Assembly: GCA_009809945.1 (NCBI GenBank) | Contig: WTPW01000559.1 | Span: 31,846 to 95,845, forward strand | Source of the DNA: Gigaspora margarita | Lineage: Eukaryota; Glomeromycota; Glomeromycetes; Diversisporales; Gigasporaceae | Reading direction: 5' to 3' | DNA: 64,000 bases | Shown here: piece after piece, positions 48,897 through 60,155 of the stretch | How the letters are laid out: every line of letters starts with the position of its first letter | Numbering within the stretch: the first letter of the stretch is position 1 | Translations under genes and position numbers: made by a program | The notes under the pieces: model-generated | What the model was told of the DNA's origin: nothing | Databases searched by the model: none | What the model saw: only the letters and a program-made list of their open reading frames with translations

Positions 48897-49123
48897 TGTG
48901 GCAGCTTATGCTGAGATTGGCTTATGCTGAGAATTTAAGTTATTTTATTATGAAATTATAAAATTTTAGAGGGCTTTTTCATGGGTGTTTGTTTATATAG
49001 TTTGGTTAGGGTTTAGGGTTAGGGTTATTAATAAAAAAGTATTTGTGGATTTTAGTAGGTATTATAGATTTAAATAGAGACCCTAGATCTCAGCATAAGC
49101 CAATCTCAGCATAAGCTACCACA
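48897..49123. mobile_element. 227-bp MITE with telomere-like centre, copy 1
   Basis: TGTGGCAGCTTATGCTGAGA and, inverted, TGTGGTAGCTTATGCTGAGA form the ends; GGCTTATGCTGAGA is repeated just inside. The centre reads TTAGGGTTTAGGGTTAGGGT (49007-49027). A diverged copy with a long T run is at 56840-57045. Confidence 0.8.
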
Positions 49124-49564
49124 TTTTTTAAATAAAATTTTAGAACCTCTAAAACTTTATGTTATCTAAAATTTGAACCTTTAATTATAATTTGGGTTTC
49201 TAACTCTATATTTTGCAAAAAAACTATATTTGTTATTGAATACTATTAATAATAAGCAGTAATTTTATTAATAAGTTACATAAGTAATTATATAAATATT
49301 ACAAAATTTTCAGTTTGGCCCAGCTTGCGATATAAATTTTACCAAGCTTGGCCCTATCCAACTGCAGCATAGCAACTTTTATTCCAATTGGCCAATTTTT
49401 GTAGATTATTCCATAATTTAAAAGATCTGATTTGCTTATTGTTCAGAGTAAAGTGAAGGACTTATATTTCTATACACTTTAATGACTGAAATTCTGATTT
49501 TCATACATTCATAATAGAAATATCAAAACCATAGTTTCAGCATTTTTCATCTGTGACACAATTT

Positions 49565-49759
49565 TTACAGGGCTGTCCCAAATTTCTGGGTCAGATGCGT
49601 CAGATCTAGGACAGCATTTAGCCCTACTTGTTAGCAGGTTCTATAGCAAAATTATCATCTGGGCACTTTTTATTAGTAAAATTTTTTATGATCTTGGGGC
49701 AAAATTAATCAATTCCAATCTAGCTGATCATAATTCTGATGCACTCTGATGATCCTGAC
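49565..49759. repeat. dispersed repeat interrupted by the element at 49760
   Basis: The block from GGGCTGTCCCAAATTTCTGG to CTGATGCACTCTGATGATCC is an inverted relative of 20490-20536 plus 21010-21160. It resumes at 51429 (CCAGAATTTTGTTGA). Confidence 0.65.
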
Positions 49760-51428
49760 TAGAGTGTGGGATGGGCCAGGCTTAGCCCGAAAACTTGCGG
49801 GCTGGGCTGGGCTTTGGTTCAATTTGGGCCATACACAGATCGGGTCTGTTAAATCTCGGCCTGGGTTCAAGCTTTATAAGAAAGCCCGATTAGGCCCAAT
49901 TATACCCGGTAAACTTATAGTCAAAAACATAACCTAACTTTATAGTTTTATAAGAGCATTCAAATAAGCATATATCAATAAGTAGCTGCACAACTCAGTT
50001 GCGCAATACCAGGAAATTATTGATCCAAGATTTATAACTAAGTGCAATATATATGCATTTAGTGTTAATTTATACTATTAAGGGGTTTCAAAATTAAAGA
50101 TTGTAAATCTTAATTAAGATTCGAATACATTATTTATATGATCTTCCTTATTATACATTGTTAATCGATACTGTTTTTTTTATCGTAATATGTTTAAAAT
50201 TTCACATCGACTAAGAGACTTATGAACGAATACTCAACTTGCACAAATAAGGCTATTATAGAGTTCTGGATAAAGAAATTGATAAACTATTTGAAGTAAT
50301 ACAAGTATAGAACTGGATCGATATTTTACTATACATGAAAGAATAATTAAATCTAACAATTTTTTTCAAGTATGTTATATAAAAAAAAATCCAAGCGAAA
50401 GTTATATAAAATAATTTAAGCAAAAGTTCAGTAAGTAATATAAAAAATAATTTAAGCGAAGGTTTAGTAAGTTGTATAAAAAGATATTTTAAGTGAATGT
50501 TTAATAAGTAATTTGATTTGAGCAAAGGTTTAGTAAATAAATTGAGTGAAGGTTTAATAAGTAACTTGAGAGAGGTTTAGTCTAAACCTCTCTCAAGTTA
50601 CTTATTAAACCTTCNCTCAATTTATTTACTAAACCTTTGCTCAAATCAAATTACTTATTAAACATTCACTTAAAATATCTTTTTATACAACTTACTAAAC
50701 TTTCGCTTAAATTATTTTTTATATTACTTACTGAACTTTTGCTTAAATTATTTTTTATATTACTTACTGAACTTTTGCTTAAATTATTTTTATATAACTT
50801 TCGCTTGGATTTTTTTTATATAACTTACTTGAAAAAAATTGTTAGATTTAATTATTCTTTCACTATAGTAAAATATCTATCCAGTTCTATACTTGTATTA
50901 CTTCAAATAGTTCGTCAATTTCTTTATCCAAAACTCTAGTAATAGCCTTATTTGTGCAAGTTGAGTATTCGTTCATAAGTCTCTTAGTCGATGTGAAATT
51001 TTAGACATATTACGATAAAAAAAATTAACAATTTATAATAAGGAAGATCATATAAATAGTGTATTCGAATCTTAATTAAGATTTACAATCTTTAATTTTG
51101 AAACCCCTTAATAGTATAAATTAACACTAAATGCAATACATTGCACTTGTTTATAATCTTGGATCAATAATTATTCTAATTTCTACTTTCCTATTCCTGG
51201 TTTCGCACAAAAATATTGTGCAGCTACTTATTCTGGGAAAAAAAAATTTTAGTAATGCATATATAAATCTGCGGGCTGGGCGGGTCGGGTATAGTTTTAA
51301 ATAGGGCCCGGCCCAGTTTATTTCATGGGCTTTTTTTTTCACGGGCTAGGCTCAGGCTTACAAATAATTTTTGGGCTGAGTTTCAGGTCGAAGCAGGCCT
51401 GGCCCAGCCCAGCCCGTCCCGCACCCTA
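49760..51428. mobile_element. 1.67-kb hAT-like foldback with ~550-bp arms
   Basis: Ends TAGAGTGTGGGATGGGCCAG and, inverted, TAGGGTGCGGGACGGGCTGG. The flanks ATCCTGAC (49752-49759) and ATTCTGAC (51429-51436) are an 8-bp duplication with one change. GC-rich GGGCTGGGC subtermini enclose a nearly perfect palindrome (about 50035-50580 against 50582-51140) centred on AGGTTTAGTCTAAACCT. The two mirrored frames at 50256-50525 and 50637-50939 are products of this palindrome, not genes. Confidence 0.85.
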
Positions 51429-51436
51429 ATTCTGAC

Positions 51437-51949
51437 CCAGAATTTTGTTGACTCCCCTGTATAAGTTCTGTAATGCCCCTGAAAAATGTGATCTGCTATA
51501 TGTGTATGTTCAAACGCTTTCATAATAAAATTATCATTATGAGCTCTGGACTTATACCGGTTTCCAGTTCCTAGTAGATTATATTAAAAAGCAAACCCAA
51601 AGTAAAATACTATCTTATGATTTATTAATTGAATAAAATATACATTTATTTAAATTTTAGTAATTAAAATAATTTGTTATTTGGATCTGATAGTTATTGC
51701 TAAACAGTTATATATTTTTTTTAAAAAAAGTTCAAAATTTAACAATTTATTATACACATATAAAGAACCTTCAAATTAAAACTAAATTGCTTGGTAACAA
51801 TAAATAATAACAGGAAAAATAATAATTAAATTAATAATTAAATTAAAGAAAAAGTTAATTGTGATAAGTGCAAAGCACACAAACTCAAACCTATCTTTCA
51901 ACAGTTTCAATTTACTTTTTAGAACATTAAGTCCATTTGACATTATAAT
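51437..51949. other. repeat remainder and AT-rich spacer
   Basis: 51437-51490 continues the dispersed repeat of 49565-49759. The rest is AT-rich with no gene. Confidence 0.4.
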
Positions 51950-53647
51950 TAGGGTTCAGAATGGGCTGGGTCAGGCTGGATTTTTCCAAATTTAAGCCCA
52001 AGCCCAAAAAAATTTTTAAACCTAAGACTGAGCCTGGCCTAGTAAAAATTTACGGGTTTGGGCTGGGCTGGGTCAATTCAAAACTATACCCAGCCTAACC
52101 TAACCTGACTGAGCTAGTGATTAAGTGAATGTTACCAGCATGCTCCTGTTGCCTTTATTTTTTTAATAATTATATATAGATTCTTTCATATAATTATCAA
52201 TCTCTCTATTTATGAATTGTTGTGTACTAATGCCATGCCTTATTAAACAAATCATATTAACTATTTTTACTTTACAGTTTATATGCACCTACTGTAAATT
52301 TTGGTGCAAGGTACCCCTTGATTTGTACTGGGTATACTCAAGACTATTTGTTGTGGTGTTTTGTAAGAGACCTGGATATAAATCAAAGGCTGATTTACTA
52401 ATAATAATTTTTTTTACTTATGGGCTAATATACATTTACTAACCACCAGGTTCATCCTGATTACACAACTACAAGATCGATTTAATATATAATGATAGTA
52501 AAATAAATTATGATAATTGATCCACTTATATTGTGCAATGAACATTTTGAACCATTGTTGCATAACCAAATTTCTAATACAAGACAATAAATAAATCCTA
52601 TCCTAACTCTAATCTTACTACTAATTCTGACTCTGACCATAAACCCTATACTATGACACTGAAATTACAGCAAAATTACAAGTATTAATAACTATAATGC
52701 CACAGCAAAATCACAAATATGACGATATCAAAATTACAATCACCAATGATACCGAAAACCACAGCAAAATCACAAGTGAAATCACAAGCTCCAACAACAT
52801 CAAAATTACAACCACTACACAGAGAAAACTATAGCAAAATCAAGTGAAATCATGAGCACCAACAATACTAAAAGCCACAGCAAAAATCACAAGCACCAAT
52901 GTCAATGAAAACAATGGCAAAATCACAAACAAAATCACAAACACCAATGCCACTAAAAGCTTTGGCGAAATCACAAGCGAAATCTCAAGCACCAATGATA
53001 CCAAAAACTATGAAGAAATCATAAGCACCAAGGATACTGAAAACTACAGCAAAATCATAAGCACCAATGATACAGAAAACTATGGTGAAAGCCACGGAGA
53101 ATCACAAGGACCCGCACATACTAAAAGCCACAAACTCTTATTAAGGTTTTGTTGCCAACTCCTACGACGACTCCTGCAACAACTTCAATAATGACAGATC
53201 CATTAATGACACCATAGCTGTTGTCTAGAAAATAAATAGAGTAAGCAAAAAAAATCAATTATCATTTGATGATCGATGATCGATAATTTATATTTATTAT
53301 ACTGTAAATTTCAGTGCAAGGTACCCAGTATTTTACATTCCACATAATAACAAACCTTGATTTATATCTGGGTATATTGTATGGCAGGGGTATATTACTT
53401 GGGGGTATCTTGTAAAGAGCTTTACAATAATTTTTTTTTACCGGCATGCCGTAAATCATCATAAATATTATAAGGGCCCGTGGGGCCCGTGGGCCCATTT
53501 CCAAAACCTGATCCAAGCCCAGTATTTAATAAACCCGGCCTAAACCCAATCCACTTTATAACAGGTCAAAATATTGGACCCGGCTTTGACCCAAACCCTG
53601 CCAAACCCGTAAACCTGTGGGTTTGGCCTGGCCCATTCTGAACCCTA
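51950..53647. mobile_element. 1.7-kb non-autonomous hAT-like element
   Basis: Ends TAGGGTTCAGAATGGGCTGG and, inverted, TAGGGTTCAGAATGGGCCAG. The flanks ATTATAAT (51942-51949) and GTTATAAT (53648-53655) agree at 7 of 8. The subtermini are rich in GGGTTTGGGCTGGGC-type sequence. Inside are a direct repeat (TACTGTAAATTT..GTGCAAGGTACC at 52290 and 53301) and a minisatellite (52680-53110). No transposase. Confidence 0.85.
52680..53115. repeat. degenerate ~35-bp minisatellite
   Basis: Units like ACCAATGATACCGAAAACCA + CAGCAAAATCACAAG recur about twelve times with variation. Not coding: frames are interrupted. Confidence 0.75.
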
Positions 53648-53655
53648 GTTATAAT

Positions 53656-54241
53656 TTTGTTTAACTTTTCCTTACGAAGCTTAATCGTGGTGGGGAAGGA
53701 GGTCAATTTCGCATTATTATTAGTTGACTTATAAACGCGTGACTTATTGGAATCCTAAGATGCAATGAGCATTCTGATTGGCCTGTTTAATTTTAGGGGA
53801 GCTCTTGGAATCAGGGAAACGTTAAACAAAATTGTAATTTCGAACAACCTAACCAACAAAAAAGTTGAACCTAGTTTTGACATTTATTAATATTAAGCCT
53901 TTAAGTTTAAGTTCCTCTAACAACTGTGTTTTAAAATTATTATTAATTTTGAAAACAGACTTACTTACTAAAGATTTAATTACAAAAAAAAGTGGTAAAA
54001 CATTTTTGTTTTAGAAATTCTTATATAATATAAGCGATAATTAAATTAAAAAAGAACACTCTATAGCTAACCTTCATGATTGTTCCTCTGTTTTCATGTT
54101 TATTTTGACTATATAGAAGTATGTATTTAGTTAGATGTTATATGCGGTATATACATTTTTGTGATTGACCAATCAGATTTAAAGCCTGCTATGCTGGCTG
54201 TGGCTGGGCCGGCTGAGCCATGAGCTTTACTTATTTGTGAC
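53656..54241. other. intergenic, nothing recognised
   Basis: No bounded element. Slightly higher GC at 53680-53830 and at 54180-54220 (GCTGGCTGTGGCTGGGCCGG). Confidence 0.4.
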
Positions 54242-55418
54242 CAGTGTTTAAAATTCAATGTTCTCATGGTTCTCAATGAACATTTGAGTTTTTTTAAGAA
54301 CATCATATTTAAAAAAAAGTTCTCTTATTTGAGAACATTTTGTCCTCTTGAAATGTTCTCAAAGAGAACATTTATAAAATTTTTATGTTCTAGATTTACT
54401 AATGAGAACAATAAATTATATAAAATGTTTATCAATTTGATAATGTAATTTGAACATAACAAATTCTATACATATATATGTACTATATGTAGCACATATG
54501 TTTAAAGTCTTACAATATGGATAACAAATATTTAAGAAAATAGCCTTTAAAGATTTTTAAAATAAAACATTCATTAGCCATGCAGTGTGTTTTTTATATT
54601 GAGAGTATCACTATTATATAGACTTATATATAGATGATTTGGGTTAAATAATATGCTAATACTAAGTAAATAAAAAAGTCACAAAGTATTTATTAGTACA
54701 AAGTTTAAATAGTTAAATAACAAAGTAATTGGATTCTAATTTATTGCATTAACCAACAGTAGCATTAGTAAAATATTATAAAAAGGCTTGTTTTACTTAA
54801 GCAAATATAAAAAGCACTTGAAGTTTTAACAAAATTATTAGAAATTAAATTATATAATACATTGTGTTATGTTGAAAAAATACAAAGAATCATATACAAA
54901 GTTTAAAATTATTAATAGATAAGCATGAACTTAGTGTGTAAATTGTAAGTATAGAATTTATTTTCAAATAAGTTATTATTCTATTAACAATAAATTCTTT
55001 ATTAAAATTTATTTTATTTACTATATTAAACTATCAGAGCATAAATTATTTATTTATAATCTATTATTTTATTATTAAAAGTTAGATATAACTTTAATTC
55101 ACTATATGTTAAACTACAAGTAAGTAGGTGCAGTGTAAGAAAAGCTTAATTTTCAATTAGCATACCAAGAATAGTACAAACTTGATCATAGAATTAATTA
55201 TTATATTATTGATTTTATTAATTTGAATTAATTTTGTTGTAAATTAATAAATAATATATATCAATATTGTATGAAGCTAATATAANCATGAACATTCTTT
55301 AAAAATTTATGTTCAATATATTTAATATATAATGAACACTAAAAAGTTTTTGAGAACAATAAAAATTTAAATTATGCTCCTTTGAGAACATAACTTTCGA
55401 TTTGAATTTTAAACACAG
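54242..55418. mobile_element. 1.18-kb hAT-like element with GAGAACAT repeats
   Basis: Ends CAGTGTTTAAAATTCAA and, inverted, CTGTGTTTAAAATTCAA. TTTGTGAC flanks it exactly on both sides (54234-54241 and 55419-55426). The first 200 bp and last 100 bp contain GAGAACAT/ATGTTCTC about ten times in both orientations. No transposase frame remains; the interior is AT-rich. Confidence 0.9.
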
Positions 55419-55655
55419 TTTGTGACAGTAATACAAACTCCTAAAAAGGCAACTACCAATCAGTAAGATCGAATTTTGATCATGTGCAGAAGAAGAAAAG
55501 GCGAAAATATACCAAAACTAGTGTTTAAACCGACCTTGGTGCACTAATTAAAAGTGTCGGGACTAATTTTTACATATAATAAACAATAGCCGCTGGCCTC
55601 TTTAGCCAAATTTTTTTACGCATGTTGTTTATTTACAAAATTAAATTTCCTTTTT

Positions 55656-55944
55656 AGGGGGTCATCTAAAGCGGAGCAGAATCACATGTTATCTGACTAA
55701 TCAAATTATTGAATTTTGATGATCTTTGGCGAAGTAAACATGAAAGAGAAGAGAAACCCTTAAAAATACAACAAACGACAGTCTAAACCTACCTTGGTTT
55801 ATTAATTAAAAATGCCGGGAAGGCAATTTTGCCTATAAATTATTCAACCTAAAATCTATCTAATCCTAATCTAAGATGACCCTAACCTAAAGTTACTTCG
55901 ATACAATATTTTATAAGAATCTGCTCCGCTTTAGACGTCCCCCT
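55656..55944. mobile_element. 289-bp MITE, AGGGGG-CATCTAAAGCGGAGC ends
   Basis: Left end AGGGGGTCATCTAAAGCGGA, right end inverted AGGGGGACGTCTAAAGCGGA. T-runs flank both sides, which hides any duplication. CCCTAACCTAAAGTT lies near the right end. Confidence 0.75.
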
Positions 55945-56838
55945 TTTTAGGTCACAAATAAGTAAATCCCGAGCTGATTTACTGTAATTTTACAGTCATC
56001 TGCAAATTTCGATAATTATTTTTCGGTAATAACAACGAAGTTTTTCGATAATATAATTTTCAGCTGTACAAAACATACCCCATACCGGCCGAAAATTATG
56101 TTATTACTGAAAAATAATTTTCAAAATTTGGATAATCATCACAAAATTCATCACGTGTCTCACTAATTTTCAAATCAGCTGAAATCCTAGGTATAAATAA
56201 CGATAATACCGTAATAGAATACTGTAAATAAATACAACTAATATTTATTTTTCACATAACCATCTGTGCGGGTCCAATCAAATTTTGAAATAAAGCAATC
56301 TGATTGGATCTGCACATGTGCGCGCACATGCGCACACCGTGAAAAATAAACACTGAATACAACTAACCCATTTGGAGTATTTATATTAATCCCCCAGGTT
56401 ATTATAATACTATTATTGTCATAAACCATGCTCGTATACAGGTAATTTAGTATAATACTTAATATTATACTAGAATTTTATGTTATACCATTATTAAACC
56501 TAGTCCGTAGATCGCCTCTCCCAGGGTTTTAGTAAATAAGCTTCCAACCCACTATTTTGCTAGGTACTGTTTTATACCACATGACTTTTGTGTAAGTTGG
56601 CCAATCAAATCATGAATTTCCGTTACATATACTGTATCAGTAACAAAAACGAATGAAAAAAGCAAATTGGCAGTCCAAATTGATATTGGAAAATTAATTA
56701 AAAAAAGTCCAAAAGGTAATTTTGCATATATAACCCCTACTTTCTATCTGTAAACTAACCCTAACCCAAATGAATGTTCACGTGGGTACAAGGTGATCCC
56801 CATTTTTGACAACATGTAATAAACAAACATCGTGGCTG
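55945..56838. repeat. two palindromic patches in intergenic DNA
   Basis: 55990-56140 folds on itself (ATAATTATTTTTCGGTAATAAC against TTATTACTGAAAAATAATTTT). 56245-56355 folds on TATTTATTTTTCAC / GTGAAAAATAAACA with a GTGCGCGCAC tip. 56750-56775 carries CTAACCCTAACCC. No gene. Confidence 0.55.
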
Positions 56839-56839
56839 A

Positions 56840-56895
56840 TGCTGAAATATGTCCTATTATATGATATGAAATTTTAAATTTTTAGGGTGTTTATC

Positions 56896-56942
<47 letters not shown>

Positions 56943-57045
56943 GATTAGGATTTAGGGTAGATTTATATTTAAAGATGTGGATTTTAACAGGGTTTATAAT
57001 TTTAAAACAAGACCCAGAATTCAGCATCAGTCAATTTCGGTGACA
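56840..57045. mobile_element. MITE with telomere-like centre, copy 2, poly-T expanded
   Basis: GTGGCTGATGCTGAAATATG and, inverted, the CACCGAAATTGACTGATGCT end parallel 48897-49123. The TTAGGATTTAGGGTAG centre follows a pure T run of about 43 bases (56898-56940). Confidence 0.6.
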
Positions 57046-57237
57046 ATAAATAAAACAAAAAAGACTATACAAATAATAATAAGATAATTCAGTGTTGTTA
57101 TTTAGACTTTGTCTAATGAAAAAATAGATGAGGCTTCATATATCTAATTGTTTTTTTACAGTCCAATGCAAAAAGATTTGCACCTCAAAAAATTTTTTTA
57201 GTACTAAGTAAAAATCTTTATATTTTTATTAAGACAA

Positions 57238-57570
57238 TTATCTTTTATCGCTAGTGCGATGCATCGCTACCCCATGATCGACCAATCATTTTGTTTGTTT
57301 TGATTTATATTAATCAAAACAAAACAAATAGCGGCCAGGTTAAGATAGGGTTAGGGTTTGGTTGGGCAATATTTAGACGACCTCCTAACCCAAAATTTCG
57401 CAAGGAATTTTTTTTGCTAAGAAAAAATTGTAGTTTCATAGTCAACATTTTAAGTTAAAGCGATTTTTTAAAAAATTGTTGTTTCGCTTTGATTTCACAT
57501 TACACCTGATCCTGCATCCCGATTGGTCGATCAGAGGGTGGCGATGCATCGCACTGGCAATGAAAGATAA
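57238..57570. mobile_element. MITE with internal telomere-like repeats, copy 2
   Basis: Ends TTATCTTTTATCGCTAGTGC and, inverted, TTATCTTTCATTGCCAGTGC, both continuing GATGCATCGC. GATAGGGTTAGGGTTTGG lies in the middle (57344). It shares CAAGGAATTTTTTTTGCTAA with 8526-8893. Confidence 0.8.
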
Positions 57571-57576
57571 CTCTCT

Positions 57577-57715
57577 TTTATTAATTAATTATTTAAAATT
57601 TTATATTAAATAAAGTAGATTTTAATCTAACCTTTTATGTTATTTTATTAATTAATTATTTAAAATTTTATATTAAATAAAGTAGATTTTAATCTAACTT
57701 TTTATGTTATTTTAT
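57577..57715. repeat. 69-bp tandem duplication
   Basis: TTTTATTAATTAATTATTTA and the following ~50 bp (through TAGATTTTAATCTAAC) occur twice in succession with a single-base difference. Confidence 0.9.
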
Positions 57716-57843
57716 TATTTTAACACAAATTTTTATTTAATAATTTATAAAACACAACTTTTTGAATTTTTTTTTCAAAAAAAAAATCTATTTTAAACAT
57801 TTTCGAAACCAATTTGCAATTTTATAAGTTTGTACTATGCAAT

Positions 57844-58806
57844 TAGGGCTGTTAAGTGGTCCGACTCAAACCGATGGACCGCCGGTCCGTCTTAGGACCG
57901 GGCCGGTCCTGTCTTTTTTGGGACGGACCGAAAAGACCATCAGTTCTAATAACAGTTATTATTAAATCATTGTTATTATAGATAAATTATAGATAAAATC
58001 GTAATCTGATTCTGCGATTTTTTGCGATAATTAACATGCACACAATAAATAAAATATCTAACTATAGTTGTGAGGAAACTTTTTATTGAGTTGACATAAA
58101 GTCATAGCGATAGGTTAAGCAAATAACTGGTCTAAATTTGGAAAACCTGAATTTCTTATTGCGTAAATCAGGTGTAGGGCTGTTAATCAGTTCGAATAAA
58201 ACTGCTAGTCCTGCAGTCTGTCTTAGGACCGGGACATTCTAGTCTTTATAGGGAGGACCAAAAAGACTATTGGCACTAATATAGTTAATTAAATTATTAT
58301 AACGAATATATATAGCCTAATTTTTTGACTTTTTGGGTTCAGATTATTAGCGCTATTACAAATATACAATATATGTAAAGTTGATTTTAGAGACTTAGAC
58401 AACGATAATAAATTTAAAATTTTAAATCAGATTTTTTCTTAACAAGAATTAGATATACAAATCGAATATTTTTAACTAAAATGATTATCTAGATTTACTT
58501 CAGGACAGGGTTCAAAATCCATGCATTGTCATAATAGACAGGTTTAAATATTGGTTAGAGGTAGCTTTAATGCAATTTAACGAGCAATAAACTAATAATT
58601 TGAATGGAGGTTATAATAATAACGTGTAATAATACATAATAATTAACATGGTGTAATTTATGTGACATTTAATTAATCTAATAATCGGTCTGTCCAGTCT
58701 TATACTGATCGGTCTAATCGGTCCTGGACCACAGTCTGGTCCAACTTTTTAAAAGACCGCTGGTCTTTGGACCAAGACGGACCGGACAGACCGATTAACA
58801 GCCCTA
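57844..58806. mobile_element. hAT-like element, GGACCGGTCC subtermini, with nested end
   Basis: Ends TAGGGCTGTTAAGTGGTCCG and, inverted, TAGGGCTGTTAATCGGTCTG. The flanks TATGCAAT (57836-57843) and TACGCAAT (58807-58814) agree at 7 of 8. The subtermini are filled with GGACCG / CGGTCC. A third end sequence, TAGGGCTGTTAATCAGTTCG, occurs inside at 58176, so one copy probably inserted into, or recombined with, another. No transposase. Confidence 0.85.
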
Positions 58807-58835
58807 TACGCAATTGCATTGATGTACATATAATA

Positions 58836-59000
58836 GGGGAAATATGCTGACACAGCATACACGTGACTTAATGCACAGCAAAATGGCCAGCATTAAAATA
58901 ATCAACACAGCAAGGCTGGCATTAGGGTTAGGGTTAGAGTTAGCATTAGAGTTAGCATTAGGAATTAGTCACGTGTGTGCTGTGTCGGCATATCTTCCCA
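58836..59000. mobile_element. 165-bp MITE with telomere-like centre, perfect 8-bp duplication
   Basis: GGGGAAATATGCTGACACAG and, inverted, TGGGAAGATATGCCGACACA form the ends, both followed by CACGTGACT. ATATAATA is exact on both sides (58828-58835 and 59001-59008). The middle reads GCATTAGGGTTAGGGTTAGA (58918). Confidence 0.9.
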
Positions 59001-59215
59001 ATATAATATACATATGGTTAAAATTTGAGGAAATTTGAACGAATAATTCAAAATTGACGATTACTATTTGTACATCATGTGTATGTACACACATATATTG
59101 ATATCTTAAAATCCTGATTATATAATAGCTTTTGAGGCTCTAACAAAAAATATTCGATGCAAAATTTTAGTATAAACTATAACCTCCTCTAACCCTAAAG
59201 CTACCCTCACCTAGT

Positions 59216-59300
59216 GATGGGCCACGCATGGGATCCACGCGTGATCCTGCGCGGGATCCCATGCAGGATGCACAGGATTCAAAATCCCGCATGCGGGATT
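59216..59300. repeat. GC-rich clustered short palindromes, one-ended
   Basis: GTGATGGGCCACGCATGGGA starts a patch of GGATCC-, GCGCGG- and GCATGCGGG-type inverted words, followed by repeated CTGGCC(C/A)GC at 59330-59380. It looks like one terminus of a hAT-like element; the opposite end (GCCCATCAC) is not found before the window ends. Confidence 0.4.
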
Positions 59301-59728
59301 TTTAATATAAGATTATTTGGCCTGCATTAGCATATCATCTGGCCCGCATTAACAAAGTATCTGGCCAGCTTTAACATAAGTGGGCAAATAACTAATTAGT
59401 ATTTGATATACATAAAAATATTATGCACGCGTTAACTTTTTATTTGTTTCTCGTTCGCACATATATACGTACGTACAGAGATAATGTGCAAACTGTACGT
59501 TGAAATAAATTTTTTAAATTGTCATTATTAACAAAATGGGAATCTAGACTTTTAATTTCTTGCATAAATAATACATCAAGAATATTGTGTACCATATGGG
59601 CAAAAATCTCCAATTTCAGTGATTATTGTCCGAAGCGCAGTGAGGACACACCGAGTAAACTTGAATGCACGTCTATGCAATGTTAGTTAGCTCCAGCCAA
59701 TAAAATTTGAGAATTGCTGGTTCCCGTG

Positions 59729-59884
59729 ATGATCTGCAGTCAGTGTAACAATTGTTCGGCTCAAACAGCGATCTATGTGTACAGGGTATTACATCCAAAT
59801 TACCCGGAAGATCGTATACGAAAAATCGTAACACCGAAACCATTAAAGAAATCGAATCGACAGACGGACGGACTACTCAAATAA
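59729..59884 (+). CDS. 51-residue ORF with Cys cluster, hypothetical
   Basis: Starts M-I-C-S-Q-C-N-N-C, a C-x2-C-x2-C cluster, and continues as a hydrophilic, basic sequence with no membrane span. It lies upstream of the compact cassette, on the same strand and in locally less AT-rich DNA. It could be a short regulatory or metal-binding protein of the same element, or a chance frame. I cannot decide. Confidence 0.25.
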   Translation: MICSQCNNCSAQTAIYVYRVLHPNYPEDRIRKIVTPKPLKKSNRQTDGLLK

Positions 59885-60155
59885 GAAATTAATCCGCATA
59901 TGATTTAATCGACATGATACAAATATCTGACTATCAGATAACAGCAATCAAAAAGAATTTGATAATACTTAAAGTATAATAGTTATAATTTAGAAAGAAA
60001 TTAAAATAAGTATTAGTAAAATACGTGATAAAAGACTGAAGTAAAAGTTATAATAATTCGAAAGTATTTAAGAAGTAGATTTTAGACTTTGAAACTGTGT
60101 GGTTTTTTATACAATTTTATAAGGTTTATTCAGATAAAATTACACCTTCAAATAT

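Noticed and set aside
49749-49937. 62-residue Gly/Leu-rich frame
   Set aside because: It translates the GC-rich GGGCTGGGC subterminal repeat of the hAT-like element.
50256-50939. Two similar membrane-protein-like frames in opposite orientation
   Set aside because: They are the two arms of a perfect palindrome inside a foldback element and consist of AT-rich repeat translation.
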